A stretch of 64,000 bases of DNA from Georgenia ruanii (lineage in GTDB: Bacteria > Actinomycetota > Actinomycetes > Actinomycetales > Actinomycetaceae). The notes below the pieces were generated by a model that ran no database searches, had not been told where the DNA came from, and saw only the letters and a program-made list of their open reading frames with translations. Of this stretch, positions 57,926 to 64,000 are shown in pieces. Each line of letters starts with the position of its first letter. Within the stretch, counting starts at the first letter, position 1. The stretch covers positions 186,001-250,000 of the forward strand of contig NZ_VUKE01000003.1 in the NCBI RefSeq assembly GCF_009193175.1, read 5' to 3'. Made by a program: the position numbers and the translations under genes.

Positions 57926-60061
57926 TCAGCCCTGCCGCGGCTCCCGCGGCCCCTCGGACGGCGACAGGCCGGCCGCCTGCTCCCCGGCGGACTGGGCGGC
58001 CCGGGCGGCGAGCATCTCGTTGTACGCACGCAGCTCGGCGTCGTCGTCCCGGTCGGCCTGACGGTCGGCGCGCCGGGCCGCGCGGTCCTCGTCCCGGGAC
58101 CAGGAGAACGCGACGAAGACGGCCAGGGCGAGCGTGGGGAGCTCCCCGATGCCCCAGGTGATCGCGCCGCCCTTCTCCTGGTCCGCCAGCGCGTCGACGC
58201 CCGTGCCCCACGGCAGCCCCAGCCAGCCGAAGTAGTCGCCCGCCAGCAGCGAGGTGAGGGAGATGAGGGAGAGCCCGAAGAAGGCGTGGAACGCCATGGT
58301 GGCGAAGAGCAGCAGCAGGCGCAGCGGGTAGGACGGCCGGCGCGGGCCGGGGTCGATCCCGATGAGCACGTTGGCGAACAGATACCCGGCGAGCGTGAAG
58401 TGCAGGACCATCAGCACGTGCCCGATGTGCGTGTTCAGCGCGCCGAGGAACAGCGAGGAGAAGTAGAAGACCACCAGCGAGCCGGCGAAGTTCACCGCCG
58501 CGACGATGGGGTTGGACAAGAATTCCGCCAACCGCGAGTGCACCAAGGCCAGCAGCCACTCCCGCGGCCCGCGGGAGCCGTCCGCGCGGTGCGGCAGGGC
58601 CCGGACGGCGAGGGTGACCGGGGCGCCGAGCACGAGGAAGATCGGCACCACCATGGCGAGCAGCATGTGCTGCAGCATGTGGCCGCTGAAGAGCACCTTG
58701 CCGTACACCGCCGGACCGCCGTTGGTGACCCAGAGGAACAGCAGCATGCCCGCCACCCAGGCGGCCGTGCGCGCCGCGGACCAGGCGTCGCCCCGGCGGC
58801 GGAGCCGGACCACCCACGACAGGTAGACGAGCAGCCCCGCGGCCACCGCCAGCGCCGTGAGCGGGTCGAGCCGCCACTGGGTGAGGTAGGTCAGTCCGGT
58901 CGGGAAGGGCGGCACCGCGTAGCCGGTGATGAGGAACGTCGGGCTGGCGTCGGGGAGCGGCACCTGCGGGACCGGCGGCGCGGACGAGCCCAGCGCGACG
59001 CCGACCCCCACGACGGCGCCCATGACGAGCACCTCGACGCCGGCGAGCCGCCAGAACGCCCGGCCCGGCCCGGCCCCGGGCCGGCGGTCCGCCGCCGCGG
59101 CGCGGATGTGCGGGATCGTCACGCTGCGGTGCGCCCAGCCCGCCACGCCCAGCGCCGCCGTGAGCACGATCTTGATCAGCAGGAGCTGGCCGTACGGGTG
59201 GGTGACCAGGTCGGCGGGGGAGTTCAGGCGGATCCACGCGCTGGCGACGCCGCCGAACACGGCGATCGCGAAGGCCCACACGGCCAGCGCGGAGTAGCGC
59301 TCGACCGACGCCGGCAGGTCCTTGCCGGTGCGGCCGGCGACCACGCACATCACGGCCAGGCCGCCCGCCCACAGGGCCACCCCGCCGAGGTGCAGCCACC
59401 ACGAGGAGACGGCCAGCTCGTGGCTCGCGGCCCCGGCGGCGTGGCCGGTGAGCGCCAGCGGGAAGAGGGCGACCAGGGCGAGGACCGCCGTCCACGCCGC
59501 GGAGGTGTAGCCGGCGACGGCGACCGCCAGCACCGCGACCAGGGCGGTCAGGACGGTGGACCAGGCCAGGTAGCGGCCCAGCTCGATCTCGGTGACGAAC
59601 TGCGCCAGCTGCGCCCCGTAGCCCGGGCCGCCCAGACCGGTGCCGATGACGGAGGCGTGGGTGAGCACGAGGTGGGCGAGCTGGGCCAGGGCCCAGACGA
59701 CGGCGGCGATCGCGCCCGTGCCGGCGGCCAGCGCCCAGGCGCGGCCGTCGGCGGCGACCCGCGGGGTCCGCTCCCGCCCGGCCCGGGCCTGCGGCCGGTG
59801 TCCGGGCTGGCGGGCGGGCGCCTGCCGGGGCAGGACGACGGCGCACAGCGCGAAGGCGCCGAGGGTCACCGCCGCCGCGGCGTGGGTCAGCACCGTGACC
59901 ACCGGCAGGCCCCAGCGCACGAGGGGCCCGGGGTCGAACAGGGGGAGCGGCGCGGCGGCCCCGGTCAGCAGCAGGCCGCCGGCGAGGGCCACGAGCGCCA
60001 GCGGGAGGGCGCCGAGGGCGTACCACCACACTCGCGGCGCACGCGCGGGAAGATCGGCCAC
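57926..60061 (-). CDS. CopD–CtaG fusion protein (copper import / cytochrome oxidase assembly)
   Basis: 711 residues with about fifteen membrane segments. The first ~330 residues are CopD-like (WWLHLGGVALWAGGLAVM, RYSALAVWAFAIAVFGG, HPYGQLLLIKIVLTAALG). The second half is a caa3 CtaG domain (GKVLFSGHMLQHMLLAMVVPIFLVLG, FVYFSS-like and IGHVLMVLHFTLAGYLF histidines), implicated in copper delivery to oxidase. Fusion of the two is frequent in actinobacteria. GTG 60061 is supported by TACCCT 6 nt upstream; the remaining upstream frame is not needed. Confidence 0.88.
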   Translation of the reverse strand: MADLPARAPRVWWYALGALPLALVALAGGLLLTGAAAPLPLFDPGPLVRWGLPVVTVLTHAAAAVTLGAFALCAVVLPRQAPARQPGHRPQARAGRERTPRVAADGRAWALAAGTGAIAAVVWALAQLAHLVLTHASVIGTGLGGPGYGAQLAQFVTEIELGRYLAWSTVLTALVAVLAVAVAGYTSAAWTAVLALVALFPLALTGHAAGAASHELAVSSWWLHLGGVALWAGGLAVMCVVAGRTGKDLPASVERYSALAVWAFAIAVFGGVASAWIRLNSPADLVTHPYGQLLLIKIVLTAALGVAGWAHRSVTIPHIRAAAADRRPGAGPGRAFWRLAGVEVLVMGAVVGVGVALGSSAPPVPQVPLPDASPTFLITGYAVPPFPTGLTYLTQWRLDPLTALAVAAGLLVYLSWVVRLRRRGDAWSAARTAAWVAGMLLFLWVTNGGPAVYGKVLFSGHMLQHMLLAMVVPIFLVLGAPVTLAVRALPHRADGSRGPREWLLALVHSRLAEFLSNPIVAAVNFAGSLVVFYFSSLFLGALNTHIGHVLMVLHFTLAGYLFANVLIGIDPGPRRPSYPLRLLLLFATMAFHAFFGLSLISLTSLLAGDYFGWLGLPWGTGVDALADQEKGGAITWGIGELPTLALAVFVAFSWSRDEDRAARRADRQADRDDDAELRAYNEMLAARAAQSAGEQAAGLSPSEGPREPRQG

Positions 60062-60067
60062 CCGTCC

Positions 60068-60073
60068 AGGGTA
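60068..60073 (-). promoter_or_regulatory. -10 element, leaderless promoter of the CopD–CtaG gene
   Basis: TACCCT on the minus strand ends 6 nt before the GTG at 60061. Confidence 0.5.
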
Positions 60074-60092
60074 GGCGTTCGTTCCGGGCGCC

Positions 60093-60155
60093 GACGGCCG
60101 GGGTCGTGTGGCCCCCGTGACAGCCGACGGGCGGCGTCGTGTGGGCTCCGTGACA
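60093..60155. repeat. 30-bp imperfect direct repeat in the MoxR operon promoter region
   Basis: 60093-60122 and 60126-60155 match at 26 of 30 bases with a 33-bp period, each ending CCGTGACA. The downstream copy abuts TACGCT (60156-60161), a candidate -10. Tandem regulator sites or a duplicated promoter are possible. Confidence 0.6.
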
Positions 60156-60194
60156 TACGCTCGCTGCGGGCACTGGCGACCACCCGGGGGGACG

Positions 60195-61256
60195 ATGAGC
60201 ACTTCTCAGAGGCCGGTGGCGACCACCCCGACGGGTGCGGCCACGACGACGCCAGGCTCCGACCACTCCCGGCCGCCGCTGACCGACGCCGAGATCGAGC
60301 GGGCCACCCACCTGTTGCGCCGGGTCACCCACATCTTCGCCCAGCGGGTGGTGGGGCAGGAGGGCCTGCGCACGGCCCTCGTCTCCACCCTCATCGCCGG
60401 CGGGCACGTGCTGCTCGAGTCGGTGCCCGGCCTGGCCAAGACCACCGCCGCGCACACCCTGGCCAGCGCCGTCTCCGGCACCTTCCACCGCATCCAGTGC
60501 ACGCCGGACCTCATGCCCAACGACATCGTCGGCACCCAGGTGTTCAACTACACCACCGGCGAGTTCTCCACCCAGCTGGGCCCGGTGCACGCCAACGTCG
60601 TCCTCCTCGACGAGATCAACCGGTCCTCGGCCAAGACCCAGTCGGCGATGCTCGAGGCGATGCAGGAGGGGCAGACCTCCATCGGTGGGCAGGTCTACCC
60701 GCTGCCGAGCCCGTTCATGGTGCTCGCCACGCAGAACCCCATCGAGGAGGAGGGCACCTACGTCCTGCCCGAGGCGCAGATGGACCGCTTCCTCATGAAG
60801 GAGGTGCTCAGCTATCCCACCCCGGCCGAGGAGGTGGACATCCTCGAGCTGACCTCCACCGGGGCGCTGGCCGCCCCGCTCGAGGGGCAGCCCGTCGCCC
60901 TGGAGGACGTGCTGTTCCTGCGCCACCTCACCGACCGGGTCTACGTCGACCGGTCGATCAAGCAGTACCTCGTCGCCCTGGTCAACACCACCCGCGGCGG
61001 CGGGCCCCGCCCGCTGCCCGAGCTGCACCGGCACGTGCGCGTGGGCGCCTCGCCCCGCGGGGCCATCGCCCTCATGCGCGGCGCCCAGGCCGTGGCGCTG
61101 CAGGAGAGCCGCCGCTACGTCGTGCCCGACGACGTGCGCCGGGTGCGCCACGCCGTCCTGCGCCACCGCCTCGTGCGCACCTACGACGCCCTGGCCAACA
61201 ACGTCGCCCCGGAGGCCATCATCGACGCCGTCTTCCAGGCCGTCCCGGCGCCCTGA
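60195..61256 (+). CDS. MoxR family AAA+ ATPase
   Basis: 353 residues. Walker A region SVPGLAKTTAAHTLA (76-90), Walker B VVLLDEINRSSAKTQSAM, sensor LATQNPIEEEGTYVLPEAQMDRF are textbook MoxR (RavA-related). These chaperone-like ATPases act with VWA proteins to activate or insert partners. ATG 60195 has GGGGGGACG upstream. It is first of a five-gene operon with DUF58, a small membrane protein and two VWA proteins. Confidence 0.92.
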   Translation: MSTSQRPVATTPTGAATTTPGSDHSRPPLTDAEIERATHLLRRVTHIFAQRVVGQEGLRTALVSTLIAGGHVLLESVPGLAKTTAAHTLASAVSGTFHRIQCTPDLMPNDIVGTQVFNYTTGEFSTQLGPVHANVVLLDEINRSSAKTQSAMLEAMQEGQTSIGGQVYPLPSPFMVLATQNPIEEEGTYVLPEAQMDRFLMKEVLSYPTPAEEVDILELTSTGALAAPLEGQPVALEDVLFLRHLTDRVYVDRSIKQYLVALVNTTRGGGPRPLPELHRHVRVGASPRGAIALMRGAQAVALQESRRYVVPDDVRRVRHAVLRHRLVRTYDALANNVAPEAIIDAVFQAVPAP

Positions 61257-61260
61257 CGCC

Positions 61261-62148
61261 GTGGACGCCCAGGACCCCGCCTCCCGGCTCGCCCAGGTGC
61301 GGGCCCGCCTCGACCTGCCCACCGTGCGCCGCGCCGCCGGGCTGCTCGACGGGCGGCACCGCTCGATCTTCACCGGCCACGGCCAGGACTTCGACGACCA
61401 GGTGGAGTACCGCCCCGGCGACGACGTCAAGGACATCGACTGGAAGTCCTCCGCCCGTGCGGGGCAGCCGATCATCCGCCGCTTCGTGCGCGAGTCCAAC
61501 CTCGCCGTCGTCCTCGCCGTGGACACCGGGCGCAACATGGCGGCCGCCGCCCCCTCGGGCGAGACGAAGGCCGAGGTCGCCCTGTTCGTCGCCGACGTCG
61601 TCGCCTACCTCGCTCGGGCCCGCGGGGACCTCGTCGCGCTCGTGGCCGGCGACGCCGCCCGCCTCGTCCAGCTCCCCGGGCGCGGGGGGACCGCCCACCT
61701 GGAGACCCTGCTGCGCCTCGTCGAGCGCGCGCTCACCCGCGACGCCCCACCCTCCGACCTGGGCCGGGTGCTCGACCGGGTGGTGGCGCTGACCCGCCGC
61801 TCGCTCGTCGTCGTCCTCACCGACGCCGCCCGGCCCGAGCCGGCCCACGAGGAGGCCCTGCGCCGGCTGCGCACCCGCCACGAGGTCATGGTCCTCGCCG
61901 TGGCCGACGCCCCGCCCACCGGGGCCGGGCCGACCGCCGACGTCGACGGCGTCGCGCCCCTGCCGGCGTTCCTGCGCGCCGACCCGGGGCTGCACGCCGA
62001 GGCCGCGGCGGCCGCCGCCGCCCGCGCCGCCGCCGTGCGTGACCGGCTGCGCCGCATGGGCGTCGGGTACGTGACGGTCACCGGCACCGACGACGTCGTC
62101 GACCGCCTCGCCGAGCTGCTGGGGAGGCAGCACCGTGCCCGCCGCTGA
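61261..62148 (+). CDS. DUF58 domain-containing protein
   Basis: 295 residues. The DUF58 hallmark VEYRPGDDVKDIDWKSSARAG with IIRRFVRESN is present near residue 56, followed by a VWA-like fold (VVLAVDTGRNMAA). Such proteins are invariant partners of MoxR ATPases. The GTG start at 61261 lies 4 bp after the MoxR stop. It overlaps the next gene by 14 bp. Confidence 0.9.
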   Translation: MDAQDPASRLAQVRARLDLPTVRRAAGLLDGRHRSIFTGHGQDFDDQVEYRPGDDVKDIDWKSSARAGQPIIRRFVRESNLAVVLAVDTGRNMAAAAPSGETKAEVALFVADVVAYLARARGDLVALVAGDAARLVQLPGRGGTAHLETLLRLVERALTRDAPPSDLGRVLDRVVALTRRSLVVVLTDAARPEPAHEEALRRLRTRHEVMVLAVADAPPTGAGPTADVDGVAPLPAFLRADPGLHAEAAAAAAARAAAVRDRLRRMGVGYVTVTGTDDVVDRLAELLGRQHRARR

Positions 62149-62584
62149 CCTGCTGCCGCCGGAGCCCTACGGCTGGTGGGTGCCGGTCCTCGGGGCCGGG
62201 CTGCTGCTCCTCGCCGGCGCCTGGGCCCTGCTCGTGCGGCGCCTGACCCGCGCCCCCCGGCCGGCCCCGCCCCCGCCGCCGGGCCCCGGGCTGCGCCCCC
62301 GCTACGCCGCGGAGGTCGACCGGCTCTACGCCGGCTACCGCGCCGGCGCCCTGGACCTGCGCGCCCTGCACCTGGCGCTGGCGCGCACCATGCGGGCGTT
62401 CGCCTCCGAGCGCCTGGGCACCGACGTGCGGTCCTGGACGCGCGCGGAGGTGGCCGGGCACGACCCGACCCGGCGGGTCGGGCACCTGCTGGCCCGGTGG
62501 GAGGAGCCGAGCTTCGCGCCGGACTCCGACGCCGAGGCCGGCGCCGCCGCCGCGGCCGCCCGGGAGGTGGTCGCGACGTGGTGA
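62135..62584 (+). CDS. Small membrane protein of MoxR operon (DUF4381-like position)
   Basis: 149 residues. One membrane segment (WWVPVLGAGLLLLAGAWALLV, about 14-34), a Pro-rich linker and a helical cytoplasmic domain (LRALHLALARTMRAFASERLG). In BatI-type operons this position usually holds a DUF4381 protein, but the sequence is divergent. The GTG start overlaps the DUF58 end by 14 bp and the stop overlaps the next start by four. Confidence 0.7.
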   Translation: MPAADLLPPEPYGWWVPVLGAGLLLLAGAWALLVRRLTRAPRPAPPPPPGPGLRPRYAAEVDRLYAGYRAGALDLRALHLALARTMRAFASERLGTDVRSWTRAEVAGHDPTRRVGHLLARWEEPSFAPDSDAEAGAAAAAAREVVATW

Positions 62585-63594
62585 CGCCCTGGGTGGTCCC
62601 GCTCGTCCTGGCCGCGGTCGCCGCCGCGGCGCTCGCGGGCTGGCTGGCGCGCGGGCGGGGCTCGCGCGACCGGGCGGTGCGGTGGGTGGCCAACTCCGCC
62701 TACGTGCGCGCCCTGACGAGCTACCGCCGCCGGCTGCGGGTCCTGCGCGGCGGCCTGGCGCTGGCCGCGGCGGCCCTGGCGCTGCTGGCCGTGGCCGCGG
62801 CGGCCCTGACCGCCCGGCCGGTGGACAAGGACATGCGGCCCGACTCCCTCGCCAGCCGGGACATCGTGCTGTGCCTGGACGTCTCGGGCTCGATGATCGA
62901 GCTCGACTCCGAGATCGTCGCGACCTTCTCCCGGCTCGTGGGCTCCTTCCGGGGCGAGCGGATCGCCCTGAGCATCTGGAACAACACCTCGCGCACCGTC
63001 TTCCCCCTCACCGACGACTACGGGCTGGTGCGCCAGGAGCTCGACGAGGCGGCCCAGGCCCTCGACTTCAACCTCGACTCCTGGGTGTACGACCCCGCCC
63101 GGCTGGCGCGCCTCGAGCGGTTCCTCACCGGCACCGTCTCGCTCAAGGGCGACGCCTCCTCGCTGGTCGGCGACGGCCTGGCCACCTGCGCCCTCGCCTT
63201 CGACGACGCCGACACCCACCGGTCCCGCTCGATCATCCTCGCGACGGACAACCTCGTCCTCGGCACGCCGATCTACACCCTGCCCGAGGCCGCCCGGCTC
63301 GCCGCCGACCGCGGCATCGTCGTGCACGGGCTCTACGCCTCGCAGAGCGACGCCGGCTCCAGTCGCGCCCGCGCCCAGATGGAGCAGGTCATCACCGCCG
63401 GCGGCGGCCGCTTCTACCAGGCCGACGACCCCGCCGCCGTCGACGGCATCATCGCCGACATCGAGGCCCAGCAGGCCGTCGCGCTCGACCCGACCCCCGA
63501 GCCGGTCGTCACCGACCGGCCCGACCGCTGGTTCGGCTGGCTGGTGGGGGCCCTGGCCGTGCTCCTGGTGACGATGTGGAGGCTGCGCGCATGA
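62581..63594 (+). CDS. VWA domain-containing membrane protein (first)
   Basis: 337 residues. Two N-terminal membrane segments flank about 45 basic residues; the VWA domain starts DIVLCLDVSGSM (MIDAS DxSxS, about residue 95-106) and keeps the Thr (GDASSLVGDG) and Asp (LATDN) metal positions. A C-terminal anchor (WFGWLVGALAVLLVTMW) follows. The likely client or adaptor of the MoxR ATPase. Start GTG 62581 (alternative 62578) overlaps the previous stop. Confidence 0.88.
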   Translation: MTPWVVPLVLAAVAAAALAGWLARGRGSRDRAVRWVANSAYVRALTSYRRRLRVLRGGLALAAAALALLAVAAAALTARPVDKDMRPDSLASRDIVLCLDVSGSMIELDSEIVATFSRLVGSFRGERIALSIWNNTSRTVFPLTDDYGLVRQELDEAAQALDFNLDSWVYDPARLARLERFLTGTVSLKGDASSLVGDGLATCALAFDDADTHRSRSIILATDNLVLGTPIYTLPEAARLAADRGIVVHGLYASQSDAGSSRARAQMEQVITAGGGRFYQADDPAAVDGIIADIEAQQAVALDPTPEPVVTDRPDRWFGWLVGALAVLLVTMWRLRA

Positions 63595-64000
63595 CCCTCC
63601 GCCTCGTCTGGCCCGCCTGGGCGCTCGCCGCTGTCCTGGTGCCGCTGCTCGCCCTGACCGTGGCCGGCTGGTGGCGGGCCCGCCGCGGCGGCGACGCGGC
63701 GGGCGCCTGGGTCCGGCGCGGGGGGATGGTGCTCGCCGCCGCCGGCATCGGCCTGGCGCCGGCCGTCCCGGCCGCGACCACGCGGCTGGAGACCAACGCG
63801 GAGGTCTTCTTCGTCGTCGACCGCACCGGGTCGATGGCAGCGGAGGACTACGACGGCGCCCGCCCGCGCCTGGAGGGGGTGCGGCACGACCTCGTCGCGC
63901 TCATGGAGGCGCTGCCCGGGGCGCGGTACTCGGTCATCGCGTTCGACTCCCAGGCCAGCCGGCAGCTGCCGCTGACCAGTGACGCCCGCGCGGTGCGCAG
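63591..64000 (+). CDS. VWA domain-containing membrane protein (second), 3' end outside the window
   Basis: 136 residues visible. Two N-terminal membrane segments and a VWA start VFFVVDRTGSMAAEDYDG, where the MIDAS reads D-x-T-x-S rather than D-x-S-x-S. ATG 63591 overlaps the previous stop (ATGA). It continues the operon beyond the right edge. Confidence 0.85.
   Translation, partial: MTLRLVWPAWALAAVLVPLLALTVAGWWRARRGGDAAGAWVRRGGMVLAAAGIGLAPAVPAATTRLETNAEVFFVVDRTGSMAAEDYDGARPRLEGVRHDLVALMEALPGARYSVIAFDSQASRQLPLTSDARAVR

Noticed and set aside
57861-61538. 1225-codon open frame on the minus strand, and many other long antisense frames (for example 4443-7094, 18074-20770, 27730-30453)
   Set aside because: They are shadows of recognisable genes in very GC-rich DNA, are rich in Arg/Pro/Gly/Ala, and have no domain pattern.

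Overview
The window is chromosomal DNA of a very GC-rich Actinomycetota. Micrococcales is the best guess, inferred from gene content (WYL regulators, a CsoR copper operon, HemQ-type heme synthesis, a WXG100-like protein, LanKC-like and LRV proteins). Both edges cut genes: the tail of a betaine-type binding protein on the left and a von Willebrand A (VWA) protein on the right. I saw no tRNA, rRNA, CRISPR array, transposase or prophage.

Layout. 1-9.8 kb: drug-type ABC exporter, WYL regulator, isoaspartyl methyltransferase, housekeeping enzymes, gluconokinase, CopC protein and a tandem pair of fluoride channels. 9.8-18 kb: mostly membrane proteins (DUF2079, a kinase-like/flippase fusion, DUF308, CPBP), a STAS protein and a HAD phosphatase. 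18.1-21.4 kb: copper operon csoR-copZ-copA with two CsoR-type operators. 21.6-27.6 kb: a two-part protein with a YezG/DUF600-like end, Ppx/GppA, DedA, PurB and a phosphatase. 27.6-38.1 kb: an almost complete heme cluster; hemE-hemY-hemC-hemD-hemB-hemL run leftward and hemA-hemH-hemQ rightward from a 38-bp divergent promoter, giving the C5 route to ALA and the coproporphyrin-dependent route to heme. 38.1-43.7 kb: fructosamine-kinase-like protein, WXG100-like/hydrolase pair, holin-like protein, HisC-type aminotransferase and a frameshifted YwiC-like gene. 44-47.7 kb: 2-oxoacid dehydrogenase E1 alpha, E1 beta and E2. 47.7-53 kb: HAD, a DUF2807-type lipoprotein, then an accessory locus (stand-alone LanC-like domain, SAM methyltransferase, TrmB/LuxR-type regulator, 47-aa secreted CxxC peptide). 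53-64 kb: amidase, LRV-repeat protein, DUF2993, an atypical response regulator with a divergent partner, a CopD-CtaG fusion and a MoxR-DUF58-VWA operon.

The most novel-looking part is the peptide locus at 49.3-52.9 kb. Recurrent small-scale features are also notable. About a dozen genes have a -10-like hexamer ending 6 (twice 7) nt before the start codon, as expected for leaderless mRNAs. Two neighbouring genes have tandem duplications that include their stop codons. A 7-bp tandem duplication breaks the YwiC-like gene. A palindrome-rich regulatory region lies between hemY and hemC.
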